Positions 10,713 through 21,890 of a stretch of DNA of 45,696 bases are shown here, piece by piece. A program made the position numbers and the translations under genes. The notes beneath the pieces are model-generated. The model searched no databases and was not told the origin of the DNA. It saw only the letters and a program-made list of their open reading frames with translations. Positions within the stretch are counted from its first letter, which is position 1. The number at the start of each line of letters is the position of its first letter. The DNA is from Oehlia diaphana (lineage: Eukaryota > Glomeromycota > Glomeromycetes > Glomerales > Glomeraceae): NCBI GenBank assembly GCA_003833135.1, contig QZLH01000906.1, forward strand, positions 6,958 to 52,653. The letters are read 5' to 3'.

Positions 10713-12760
10713 AAATTGGAAGCAATAGTAAATTAAGATGTGATTTTAAAATATTACAGGTCGGCTAAATAACAAAATTATCACAATATTAATGTATGCA
10801 TGCAAATGAGAATCAAATAATAAAGAAGTTATCATTAATATTCAACCTCAATAAAATTATATAAACACATGATATCATTATTAATTTATCGAGTAATAAT
10901 ATAAGAAATAATGTATTCACCGCACCCTGCGTTACAAATTTATATATATTTTTATGTTTATCATTTGCCATTTTAAGGGAGGTGCGGTGTATAAACTAAT
11001 TAAATCATTGCCTTTGGTAGAACAAGTTTAATTCAATATTATTAATCATATCAACTGTTGTAGCTTATTGAAATAATTTAAAAACATAACCTTTTTAAAT
11101 TCATGTTGAATTATGGATTAAACGTTAAATTAATTTAATTTATTCCTCATAATTCAATATTTTATTATTAGACTATTATGCTAAATAATCACGCACCTTA
11201 ACCTTTTTTATTTTTAATATCACGTTTTTAAAGTTATGTATGACCTTTCTGGTGATGATCAGTTTCAAGTCAGTTGATCAAAAGTGCTTAAATATAGTTA
11301 TATTATACTTTTAGCTTATATTAAGAAAGCCTGAATTGCATTTGAATGTATATTAAACTTATTATAAATGGCTTGTTCAGACTACTTGAAGTATATCATT
11401 ATTTCATGTCACAGTTTTATGTAAATAGTGTATACAAAATTTGTAATTTTAACATTTACCGCCTGATCTTCAATTAATAAGTTGAAGATATATACTTTAT
11501 ACATATAATATACTATAATATTTCATTCAATTTCTCATTTCTTTTTATTTTGTTTTTTTTTTCATTTTATATTTTATTATTTCATCATTTTTTTTTATTA
11601 TATTTTTATCATTTAATTTTTAATCAAATTAGTAAAGAATAGTTATATAGTATATAAAAATAGATAAAAGTATATCACTTGATTTATAACATTTTTACTC
11701 TCAACTTTTATTTTGATTTTTTTTTTAAATAGTTAAAAAGCCATCAAAATTTTCTTATTTGTAAACAAAATTGGTTTTGATTTTTTTCAATTTTCTCGTG
11801 TTCAACTGACTATCCATTAATGAATGGAATTTTTTTTTTTTTGAAAAATCGATGAAATTAAATTTATTCAGAAATAAATAACCACTTTTAATGCATGATA
11901 TTATGATATTATTAAGATAAAGATTTTATACATTTGTTTATTAAAGTAATATGCTACGTCAGGCGTCAGCTACGAGGCCTTAATCCCATTTACTGCTCTC
12001 ATATGTTAGAAGTGATCTTAACCGCTCATAAACAATTCTTTTAATCTTTTTTTTACTGTAATTTTCTTTAATAATATAATACGATCATGATTCATGAACC
12101 AATATTGCAAAACCTTCTATATCATTAATGCACTAATCATATATAATTAATTTTCACATATATAATCAAAGTGATCAGACATACTGATATTAACAATAAA
12201 TATTTAGTTATACGAGAATAACTTTGGTATTAATATTAAAAAGTTATTAAATTCTCAATATTGAAAAAATTTTTTTTTTTATTTAAATTCAATGAAAAAT
12301 AGAGAAATATCCTGCATAAGTTCACTCCGATATTAGACTTGTATACATCAGACATTGGTTATTATATATAACTATATATGACTCAAGTACGTCCATCCAT
12401 CATAATAAAATATTTAAATACTAAGGAAATGTAAAAGTAAATAAATGATAACAAAATATATTTCGCTAAACAAGTTAAAGTTGTAGAGAATTTTCATTCG
12501 ATATGTAAATTGTGACTTGTGAGACACACTGACACAGTTATGTTTAATATGTTTATAGAATGTGTGTAAAATGGCGCCTAAAAAAAATTTTTTACCCCAG
12601 TTTAACGTGACACGTCAGATAAAAGAAATTCCCCAATTTCCATTTTTTACTATTTTTCGTAAAAATATAAAGTCCATTGTTTCATTGCTCATTTTTATTA
12701 ATAAAACATTCAGTTAAATATTATGAAACGACTCGGCGAATTAAACGTTTGTTGGAGAAT
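10713..12760. other. AT-rich intergenic region
   Basis: No gene recognised. Long T and A runs and simple AT sequence (11500-11640, 11820-11850). A small foldback at 10919-10990 is listed separately. 12545-12670 is somewhat less AT-rich but has no coherent reading frame. Confidence 0.5.
10919..10990. repeat. Small hairpin repeat, MITE-like
   Basis: CACCGCACC at the left and GGTGCGGTG at the right are perfect 9-bp inverted arms around an AT-rich centre, flanked by TATT and TATA. Size and structure fit a miniature inverted-repeat element. The family is unknown. Confidence 0.45.
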
Positions 12761-12950
12761 TACCTGTCAGCTAAAAAATGTTTGTCAGTGAAGTGATTGC
12801 CAGTGAAAGTAACTTGTCAGCGAAGCGAACCAACCTCGTAGTAATCATTACTCGTGATCGGTAATTATAGTTGCAACTCACCATCATTTCACCGACAATT
12901 ATTTGAACAACAATCATTTACAATCATTTAACCGACAGGTACATTACACC
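12761..12950. repeat. TGTCAGTGAA-type short repeat cluster
   Basis: Degenerate repeats of TGTCAGYGAAGYG (12764-12830) are followed by the same motif inverted (TTTCACCGACA, 12888-12898; TTTAACCGACAGG, 12927-12939). The motif is shared with the tandem array at 14312-14440, so both may be ends of one foldback element with another repeat nested inside. A 66-codon open frame here (from 12903) overlaps the repeat and is not considered a gene. Confidence 0.45.
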
Positions 12951-13412
12951 GTTAATCAAATTACTGACAATTATATCTATTTCCTTTTTGTAAATGGGAA
13001 TTATTTTTTTTTCTCCATGGGAAAATTTGACAAGCAATCTAAAGTATATGACAGTATCCAATTAAGAAATTCACGTACACAATCCAATAGATCAGATGTA
13101 TAAATATCAAATAATCCCTTAAATTACGTCAATATTAACTAATTTTTTTCAGTGTTTAATATTTTACACAATATGAAATAATATTATTGTATAACACAAT
13201 GCAAAATACTTACTTTTTAAATGAAGCCACAATTTAATTTATATAAAAGGAAATTGTATTATTTTGTACGCAATCAATAATGATTAATTTCTTATCTCTT
13301 TTCTTCATGTTCAGATGATACTCATTTGTTTATGGATAGCATAGTAAATAACTAATAACTTGTTTGTAATTTGATTGTCGGTATGATGTACATGTACCTG
13401 TCATTAAAGGTG

Positions 13413-14287
13413 TAAGGATTGGAATCGAATCAAGAATCAATTATCGAAACTATAATGCCAGCCAGAATTACTAAATTCTACCTCACATTATATCACATGA
13501 CTTTACAAAAATTTTATCTCCAATAAAAATCGGAGAATTAGTGTAATATTACACAAGGAGACGATCGTTTAGTTATTGTAAGTCACGTGATATATATTAA
13601 GTTGCAACAAATCTCGGGCAGACCTAAAGTGTGGCGTCTAAATTTTGTGTAACATTTTGAAGAGACTTTTTAATATTTAAATATTCTTTATAATAAAAAA
13701 GACAATAGAAAATAAATGAATTTTTTTAAGTTTCAAATAGTTTTATTATTTTTATGAAGTTTATTATAATTTTATTTAATAATTTTTACTTTATATATTT
13801 ATGAAGTAAAAAATTTTTTTTTCTTTGTTTTAAAAATTCTCTATATAACTGATAAAATAATATATACCTAACTAAAATATACAAGTTTGTGCTAATTATA
13901 CAAAAAACGTCAAAATATATATAATTAAATATAAAAATACTTTAATACTTGCTAAAACAAACTTTAAAAATTTTAAAGGAACGTAAAATATTAATATTTA
14001 TTGTTTTATCATAATATATATGATAAAATAATAAAAAAGAAATATGTATAAAGAAATGGGTGAGTGGGCAAGTTAATATTTGACGCGAGAAAAAAATATT
14101 TATTTATGTCGCATCATCACAGATCACGTGCCGAGCTTTTTTGTTGGTTACGCTGGGGAAGATTACTAAAATAAGTAGAATAGCTTTTGTGTTACATAAA
14201 TTTGGGATCATTGGCCACAAGTTTTAATGGTGCACAGTAATCGGAATCGAAAATCGATTCTAATTATGGGAATCGATTCCAATCCCT
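13413..14287. mobile_element. Possible non-autonomous hAT-like element
   Basis: The left end (TAAGGATTGGAATCGAATC) and the reverse complement of the right end (CAGGGATTGGAATCGATTCC) form imperfect terminal inverted repeats with internal ATCGATT/GAATCG words. The CAGGGATTG end is hAT-like. A clear 8-bp target duplication was not seen and there is no coding potential inside. Confidence 0.4.
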
Positions 14288-14311
14288 GAATTTAGACTCG
14301 GTAAAATGATG

Positions 14312-14440
14312 AGATGCTTCTGTCGGTGAATGCTTCTGTCGGTGAAATGTTTCTGTCGGTGAAATGTTTCTGTCGGTAAAGTGTTTCGGTGAAATGGTTT
14401 CTATCGGTTAAATGTTTCTGTCGGTGAAATAATTGTCGAT
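14312..14440. repeat. Short tandem array, unit about 17 bp (TTTCTGTCGGTGAAATG)
   Basis: About seven degenerate copies lie head to tail, starting GCTTCTGTCGGTGAAT and ending TTTCTGTCGGTGAAAT. They directly follow the right end of the element at 13413-14287. Confidence 0.8.
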
Positions 14441-15094
14441 CAAATTATTATTGGTTAATTAAAACAAACCATAGGTTTGAATTACAAAGTAAAAATATAA
14501 AAGATAATATTGTAGCAATAACTCTCAGCGAATTATATGACAATATAAAGACAATGTGAAGAAAAACAATATAATTATCAATTCAAACAAAAATGTCAAT
14601 AATAGCTATGAAAAAAATTTTCTTCAAGTTTTAAAAAATATTTTAAAACATATTTAAAATATAATTAAAAATACACTTAAAAATTACAATTTTAAGTATA
14701 TTTTAAACGTAAACTTTCTGATGTATTTAAATTATATTTAAATTTGAGCATTCTTCGTTCTCGATCGGTTATCTTTATTTATTAAATTTTTTTTTTTTTT
14801 ATAAAGCTTGTCTACCAGTGTTATTACAAAATTGAGAATTAAAACGAATTTGAAAAAAAAACTTAAAACTTGCATAAAATACGGAAATATTTGTGAAATG
14901 TAAACTTCAATAAGATTAATAAAGCATATAGTATATAATACATATCATATGTATCATTTAACTTAATTAGCTTAAATAGAAATGCTTATAATAATAAATT
15001 CATATAATTTTTTAAATTTGTGTAAACGAATATATTACCAATTAAAAAAGTCATATTAATGCTTTCTTTTTCGAACTTGTCAGCGTGGAACGAT
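14441..15094. other. AT-rich intergenic region
   Basis: No gene seen. It forms the 3' flank of the HMG gene transcribed from the other strand. Confidence 0.5.
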
Positions 15095-15694
15095 TCAACA
15101 TTTAAGTAAATAATCAATTGTTTGTTCCAACATTTTAATATATTCTCGATCATTAAGTGCATGTGAGGAATTAAAATTTAAAGAACTTACTAGGGAAGTG
15201 TCAGTTGAACCGACACTAGGATAATTCACTTTACTACTATCAAGTTGAATTTCAACATGTTCTTTATTTTCTTTTTCTGTGCAAAAATCCATGTAATTGC
15301 TTTTTTGATTATTTTCAGCATAATTATTCATATGTTTATCTAGAACAATTTGAATGTTATTCTGCTTATAAATTGATTTCGCATCTTTAACTAGCGATTC
15401 ATAAAAATCTTTTACGTTCTTTGGTTCCATATTCCAAGAACTCTTAGCGATTTTGGAAACTTTACCTATAGGAGGTATTTTACACTTTTTAATACGATAT
15501 TCTTTCATTAACGCCATTCTATATACGATAAAAGCGTTTGGAACCAATTTTGGTTTATTATTTGTGTTGGAGTTTTTGATTAATTCATCAATCGTCAAGG
15601 TCGGAGGGAAAGATGGCTTGATATCAATGAGATTATTGTTGGGGTTGTCGATATTGCGTTTGCGAATTTTTTGTTTTAAAGAAGTTTTGGGCAT
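15095..15694 (-). CDS. MATA-HMG box transcription factor
   Basis: Intronless 199-aa frame on the minus strand, ATG at 15694, TGA at 15095-15097. A basic N-terminus (KQKIRKR, residues 7-13) could act as a nuclear localisation signal. Residues about 52-112 form an HMG box of the MATA type: PNAFIVYRMA, then KIPPIGKVSKIAKSSWN, then FYESLVKDAK. The rest is Asn/Ser-rich and probably disordered. Such proteins bind DNA in the nucleus. The family is strongly expanded in arbuscular mycorrhizal fungi and is related to mating-type regulators. Nothing here shows a mating role. No broken residues seen. Length and ends look normal. Confidence 0.88.
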   Translation of the reverse strand: MPKTSLKQKIRKRNIDNPNNNLIDIKPSFPPTLTIDELIKNSNTNNKPKLVPNAFIVYRMALMKEYRIKKCKIPPIGKVSKIAKSSWNMEPKNVKDFYESLVKDAKSIYKQNNIQIVLDKHMNNYAENNQKSNYMDFCTEKENKEHVEIQLDSSKVNYPSVGSTDTSLVSSLNFNSSHALNDREYIKMLEQTIDYLLKC

Positions 15695-15701
15695 AATGTA
15701 A

Positions 15702-16410
15702 TATAATAAAAAAAAAATAGAGAATTTTTCATATACGTATACATAAAAAAGAAATCGAAGTCTTGAAGTAACTAAAACGCGCTTTTATATTATAAGTTCT
15801 GAAGCCCAAATTTCAATTGAAAATTATAAATCCCGTCAGTCAATAAAAGAAAGCTAACTTTGTAACGTTACTCGAATTTATTGTTTCAGAAACGAATTTT
15901 CATTTAAATATTATCAGAAATTTTTAAAAATAACCAAATAAATTATATTACAAAGATTATTGGCACATTGTGTTAATCTTTAAATTCTGATTCGCCGACT
16001 ATAGGATGTGGCTATGTGATGAAACAACTACCTTCTATTAAAAATTTTATATAAAGAGGATGTGGCTGAAAATCACATACTAGATACTGTGTTTCCTAAT
16101 GGGTCTAACTTTTCCCATAGTCTCGGCACACATTACACTAGTCATTTTATGTCACTGATCGGCGAACATGTATTAATGCTTAACCAATAGGATCATCTCA
16201 CCGACATTTATTTATAGTAATAAATAAATTTTCTTTTCTAAAGTAATGGCATCATATTTTTATTACCGCATGACATACAGGACACAGCCACATTTATTTT
16301 TATAGGTAAATGGCGTAATGCAATACGTAAAATTTATAATTATATATTATCAATCTTTTTTCATTAAGATTATCATTTCATTTTTTTCTAAATGGATATT
16401 TGCGATAGAG
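15702..16410. other. Intergenic, with GATGTGGCT repeats
   Basis: Upstream flank of the HMG gene. GGATGTGGCT occurs near 16005 and 16060, and the complementary AGCCACAT near 16287. This suggests an old inverted-repeat element at roughly 16046-16295. No gene seen. Confidence 0.35.
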
Positions 16411-16424
16411 TTCGTATTTGTTAT

Positions 16425-16500
16425 CCACGGATATCCGGATATCCGGATAGAACGGATACGATATCCGACGGATACCGGTTGCAGTAATTCGGGCCAATTT
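16425..16500. repeat. GGATATCC-type short repeat cluster
   Basis: GGATATCCGGATATCCGGATAG followed by GGATACGATATCCGACGGATACC: palindromic hexamers in a row, much richer in GC than the surroundings. This is typical of the end of a foldback DNA element. No partner arm was found nearby. Confidence 0.55.
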
Positions 16501-16835
16501 TATAGTGCTGGCCGGAATAATGTTAAATTATGATTATTATATTTAGTTGTGATGAGAGTGCTTCTTATATAATAAAATATACGATGATAGATTATAAAAG
16601 AAAAGAACTCTTTAATTTCCTTAAAATCGGCTGTCTGTGAAACAGACAAAATTACGTAATATTACGAAGTTTCCTGACACCATTTTTACTGGATTTTAAA
16701 TTCAGTTAATATTATTATCTCATTTAACACGATCCGTGTCATTCCCTTAATTAATTAATTTATTAATCTTTATTAGTTAATTTATGAATCACTAACAAAA
16801 AAAAAAATTGTTTTATGAAATCGTATTTATTTAAT

Positions 16836-17677
16836 ACTAGTGTTCCGAAAGGGTCGGGTCAAACCCGGGTCATTTGACCCGACCCGTGTTTAAAATCCGA
16901 ATCGGGTTTATCATTATTTGACACGAGTCTTATATTCAACCCGACCCGTCGGGTCAGGGTCACACCTTTGCTTGGCCTGGGTTGACCCGGGTTGACCCGG
17001 GTTTAATCAAATATTTATATTTAAAATATTTACAATCGTTTACATTACACGATTTTTAATTTCTAACTTTGTTTGTGTATAAAATGAGTGAGGCTGAGAA
17101 ATTAACTCTTGGAAAGCGAACTTATCAGTTATTTAAGAAGTCTAGAAAACCTTGAGCAGATCGAAATCAAGATGTTCTACTATGATGGAAGGTATATGTT
17201 TAATAATAACTAGCATATTTTATTAGATATTATTAATTCGTTATGTAAATATACACCGTAGTTAAATATAGTAGAGTATTCACAGTTTCAAACCTAGCAG
17301 CAATGGTAAGAGATTATCCTGTAATCATTGAATAATATTAAAATTGGTTAAATTTTTTTTTTACCTGTAATTGAAAGTGTTACAGTTGAAGATTTTTTCT
17401 GGAGGAACCGGCCAAAAAAGCAATCTAAAACCAAATACAAATCACGCGTGTATGTATTTGAAATCAGGCTGGGCGTAAGGAGGATTTAAAAAAATTATAT
17501 ATTTCGAAAATTTTATTTGGACCCGGGTTATCCGGGAGTTAAACTATATCGGGTCGGGTTAGAGGTCGGGTCATGTAAATATTAACCCGGGTATTTGTAC
17601 GGGTTGGTTTTTATACTCGGGTCGAGTTCGAATACATCCTCAAACCCGACCCGACTCGACCCTTTCGGAACACTAGT
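16836..17677. mobile_element. Terminal-inverted-repeat DNA element, about 0.84 kb
   Basis: The left end ACTAGTGTTCCGAAAGGGTC is repeated, inverted, at 17657-17677, followed by one A/G difference. Both subterminal regions are full of GACCCGGGT/GGGTCGGGT words. The target duplication is ambiguous because the outer ACTAGT is itself palindromic (TA or CTAG possible). The centre (17084-17460) shows only scraps of frame, beginning MSEAEKLTLGKRTYQLFKKS before a stop. It therefore looks like a non-autonomous or decayed element. Confidence 0.75.
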
Positions 17678-17793
17678 TGTAAGAGTGTTTGTAAAATACA
17701 TTTGCATCTAAATACTTAAATACATTATTTAAAAAATTTGGTTAATACAGTAACTATTTAAAGTCGAGTAATATTTCAACATTAATATAAAAA

Positions 17794-18105
17794 TTATTCC
17801 TTACTATCAGGAATTTCCAATTTATATTGTTCTTCTGAATGAAAATTAGTATTATTGTGTACTTTATTCTCATCTATATTAAAATAAGAATTTGAATTAA
17901 AAAAAAAAAAATTGAAATTATAAATAATTATTTTGCATACCAATATCAATATTCTTTCTTTGTTGTTGCATTATTATTTCTTCTCTATAATAATTACTAT
18001 TTTGAACATATAAAGAATTTAAATAATAAATTTAATGATATTGATAGACAATTCGTGGAATTTATTTTTAATTCATTAAAATACTTTGGATAAGTTTTAT
18101 TATTA
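17794..18105 (-). pseudogene. Relic of kinase C-terminal tail exons
   Basis: On the minus strand 17794-17873 is an intact terminal exon after an ATAG acceptor, reading DENKVHNNTNFHSEEQYKLE then IPDSKE and TAA. It matches the last exon of the kinase gene at 40242-42467. Upstream are tail-like pieces (VQNSNYYREE...MQQQRKN, about 17938-18010; TYPKYFNELK, about 18060-18100) whose acceptor sites are lost. No kinase domain follows. A transposed or truncated gene end is likely. Confidence 0.65.
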
Positions 18106-19817
18106 ACAAGACAACAATCTGTTATCAATATAATTATGTAACACAAAAAATGGTAAGGAAATTTCGTTTCAAGATTAACATAAATTCAAAAATATAAATC
18201 ACTCATGAGAATGCAAATTCAATTGATTTTAATATTCTTACTTCAAATATGTAAAGATTACATCAAAATATAAAGTTTGAATGTGTAAATTTTAACAAGA
18301 ATTTCTTCAAAGAATTCTCTAGACATAATAGTAATAGTTCATAAACCACATAATTACGTAGGACAATAAAATGTTATATGATAATCTACTCCATAAAGTA
18401 TATATTGTTTATAGTATGGATGTTTTTCATTAGAAATGAGAATTACCTTCCATTTCTGATCTAAATTTTTTTCTCTCTTCGTAGGAATGAAGTTTTCTTA
18501 AAATTATTTAGAATGAAAATGGAAATCAATTTCCATACAATTTTACCCTGAATAAAGATTGATTCAAAAAATCATTACATTAACCTCAAAATGAATTGAT
18601 AAATTAGTGTCAATTGAAGTTAATTTCTTTATAGGTTCTTGTCCCCTAAAATTTCATGAAATTTGCGCTAATCAACCTATTCACACATTAAAATATTATT
18701 TCTCAAAATTGCTTGTTTTCATAAGTAACAACTACTCCTTTACATAAGTTGCTTAGGCAACGAATCATCATTTATATTATATTGTAGTTTAGGATGAAAC
18801 TGATGTAGTGGCGCAGCTATACGTAATATTGTGATAAATTGATAAAGTTACAATATTGCGAACTCAAATAATAGCAAGAATATGGCTTGAAATTTTTCTT
18901 TTACATGACGCGACCAATATTAAAACATACCTTTAAGCTCAGTTTTGTGGTAAAACCTTTTTATCAACAAAAATTGTAATCGGACAACTGAAAAGACATA
19001 TTTATTATATAATCATGTGCAAATCAGAGTAAGTTTACGTCTGTTTGTTGTGATTTTGGCGTCGAATTTTTTTATTCAATATAAGCATATGTATTTTATT
19101 GTCATTAGAAATCTCTTTTATTTACACATTCAACGCGTACAACACGTCTGCATTTTACACGATTATTTTTTTTCGTGGCTTTTAATTGATTATATATTAT
19201 TTAATCATTATTATACTTCCGCAAGAGTCGAGCTTTTTAAGCTTGTACAACAAAAAAAATATATTTATATAATTATTTATCTTTTTTTTATCACACATCT
19301 CTCATTCCTCTATCCTTCGGTAGAAAGGTATCCTATCTTTAACAATTCTACACGCAATAAGTAGGTGTCTTTAACCATCTAATCAAAGTTAGGGGCAACA
19401 TACATCAAACAAGCAAAAAAAAAAAAAAAAAAATTGATGTAAAAAAAGTGCGGGACTGCCTCACTTCAGAAAACAAATAGGTAACTAGTATCTCCTGGGA
19501 ACTTGTTTTGTTGTTGTAAGTAAAAGCCATAGTACAAATGGGATTTAAAGTTGCCAACCCATTTCTAATTCAAATATACAGGCGATCGGATTGGTTTGTT
19601 ATCCGATATATCAAGATATCTCAAAAAATCTTATATCAAAAATTACCGATGTCAAAATATACAGAAAAATAAAGCTATTCTCAAAATTTGATTAAAATAT
19701 TAAAATAAAAAAAAAAAAGAATGGTAAAATTGTATGAAATATTTATTTATAAAGAATTTCAGTATAAAATGATTAGTTTAATAATGATTCTATCGCTATA
19801 AAATTATTTTTTTTTAG
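18106..19817. other. AT-rich intergenic region
   Basis: No gene supported. A 115-codon open frame at 19017-19364 is rich in F, I, Y and L, as expected from AT-rich noncoding DNA, and does not begin with ATG. A poly(A) run lies at 19416-19433. Confidence 0.45.
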
Positions 19818-20520
19818 CAGATCAATGTCTTTTATTGGATCTTCAAGAACGAGCAAAAATTAGAATTTTAAACGAATTAACTTTAAATAATAAAGCGGAT
19901 TTAAATTTTATGGAAAAAAAAATTTACCAAGTGTAAAAGAAATTTGACTGAATTTTTCAAAATTAACAAAATGTTTTTTAAATAATTAAATATGATAAAT
20001 AAATTATGTCAAATTAGTTTTCTTACTATAATAAAAAGAATTAAAAAAAGGTTTATAATGTATTTAAATTTTAATATAGGGTAAAATAATATCCAAGTTG
20101 CTTCTGCCGAGCATCAAACAGTAGGAATGGGACAAGTTCTGGTTGAGCGATTTGAGTCGGAAATTATAATAAAAGTTTTGTTGTACATCCTGGTACTCAT
20201 ATTGATAACAGCAATATTCTGATATTTTCATTTCGCACTTAGTTTTCTTTTTTAATCGTTAAATTTATGTCTTTTTTAATGTAAGTTCTGGATATCGTTA
20301 TGTAATTAGAAAATGTTTACTTCAAAAGGAGAATTGATTATTGGAACTATTTTTAATAACATTAAAGCGACATTTCTAAAGTCCTGAACATATTCCAAAG
20401 GATCTTATAGACGCATGGAAAGATCAATTATTTAAAGTTCAACGGTTTGATAATTGTTCTCTTCAAGTAATTTCGTTTGGGCTTACATCAGGCTGTAAAA
20501 AAAATCCATAATAGCAATAA
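19818..20520 (+). pseudogene. Decayed protein-coding gene, family not recognised
   Basis: Pieces with coding character occur in changing frames: after a TTTTTTTTTAG acceptor-like site, DQCLLLDLQERAKIRILNEL (from about 19820); EHQTVGMGQVLVERFESE (near 20111); ELIIGTIFNNIKATF (near 20328); PEHIPKDLIDAWKDQLFKVQ (near 20386). Stops and frame changes separate them. No function can be assigned. Confidence 0.45.
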
Positions 20521-20774
20521 TCAGCTTCAAGAAGTAATATTCGCCAAAGAATATTATTATTTTACTAAAAAATAGGGCTATAATAATTTTTTATTTCAAA
20601 CTTCACAGGTTAGTCTTGATATTTTTTGAGAGATTTTTTTTTTTTTTTTTTTTGGTATTTTTATATCAATAATCCAAACGAGCTCTTTTGTAACATTTTC
20701 AGAATCTTCGTGGCTTGTCAATAGAAAATGTTACTTCCCGGAATTTATAGTAGAAATTACGGATAAAATTAATT

Positions 20775-20978
20775 TTGGGCAGAATTAAAAACATTCTAAA
20801 CATTCTCCCGCATGGCGCAGTGATGATCACTGCGTCAATAAGTTATAGTAAATTTCCTTGGTTTAGAGAAAGTAAGATAGGCTTACTATTAGTGTGGGCT
20901 GTGTTATTACAAAATACAAAAAAAAATTTGGACGACTTAAATTTGAAAGGAAATGTGAAAAAGTTTTACTATCTCTGA
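20775..20978 (+). pseudogene. Short relic frame, unknown
   Basis: A 67-codon open frame without an ATG start (NILNILPHGAVMITASISYS ... LLLVWAVLLQ). Its end runs into the tandem repeat at 20955. It may be a remnant of the decayed gene just upstream. Weak. Confidence 0.25.
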
Positions 20979-21570
20979 TGCTGATGTGACTTTTAATGTG
21001 ACTTTAGCCAAGTTTTTTTTTTCTTATGACACAGCCTTCTGTAACAAAACAAGTACATATAAATAACTGTTTCATAATTAATATTGCACTAGCATTCTTA
21101 ACATTGGTGTACCCATACTATTAAATTTAAAATTTAAATATATTTAAAATATTACAAGTTACTCTGAAAGATTTGAACAAACATGAGAAGGAAGGAACAG
21201 AAGAAATGTGAAAAGCTTTAATATCTCTGATGCTAATGTTGCTTTAATGTGGCTTTGCCATGACTTTGCAAAGTTTTTTTTTTCTTATGACACAGCCTTC
21301 TGTAACATAGCATTTTACATATAAATGCAACTGTTTTACAACTAATGTTGTACTAGCATTCTTAACATTGGTGTATTCATACTATTAAACTTATTAAATT
21401 TAAAAATTTAAAATACATTTAAAATTTTACAAGATACTCTGTAAGATTTGAACAAACAAACATGAAAAGTAATAGAAGGAATGTGAAAGGTTTTACCATC
21501 TCTGATGCTGATGTGGCTTTGCCATGACTTTGCCAAGTTTTTCACAGCCTTCTGTAGCAAAGCATTTTAA
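20955..21570. repeat. Decayed tandem repeat, about 253-275 bp unit
   Basis: Copies begin at 20955, 21208 and 21483 with GTGAAAARSTTTTA-YATCTCTGATGCT-like sequence. They share TTATGACACAGCCTTCTGTAAC, CATTCTTAACATTGGTGTA and AGATTTGAACAAAC blocks. The third copy is truncated. No function apparent. Confidence 0.85.
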
Positions 21571-21640
21571 AGGGTAAATAAACCAAGCATTTTAAGGGTA
21601 AATAAACAAAGCATTTTAAAAAGTAATAAATAAAGAATTT
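21559..21640. repeat. Mini tandem repeat, about 24 bp
   Basis: Three copies of AAGCATTTTAAGGGTAAATAAAC with small changes, directly after the 0.26-kb tandem repeat. Confidence 0.75.
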
Positions 21641-21647
21641 CTTTTAA

Positions 21648-21890
21648 ATGCAATGTCAACACAGAATTTGTTTTTTATTACATAAAAATACAACTGTTTC
21701 ACAGCTTATTTCTCTTTTCCAATTCCTCCCTTCTGCATATCCTTTAATGTTTTATGACTTGCTTAAAATGGAACCAGAATATACATTTAATAATTTGTTA
21801 AAGTTTTTAACAAAAATAGTATTACAAGAAGAAAATATTGGATACAAAAATTACTGGAAATATCAAAAACTACCAATTAATATAAAATGA
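21648..21890 (+). CDS. Small open frame, doubtful
   Basis: ATG to TGA, 80 codons (starts MQCQHRICFLLHKNTT, contains LLKMEPEYTFNNLLKFLTKI). It has some coding character (mixed residues, mid-frame charged stretch) but no recognised domain, intron or promoter. It may be the end of a decayed gene. Confidence 0.2.
   Translation: MQCQHRICFLLHKNTTVSQLISLFQFLPSAYPLMFYDLLKMEPEYTFNNLLKFLTKIVLQEENIGYKNYWKYQKLPINIK

Noticed and set aside
15453..15701. Plus-strand 82-codon frame
   Set aside because: Antisense shadow of the MATA-HMG coding region.
17595..17612. GAGTTCGAATAC, resembling a tRNA T-loop (B box)
   Set aside because: Lies in the subterminal GGGTC-rich arm of a transposon; no A box or cloverleaf could be formed around it.
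19017..19364. 115-codon hydrophobic frame
   Set aside because: Starts without ATG, extreme F/I/Y/L bias, no splice or promoter context.
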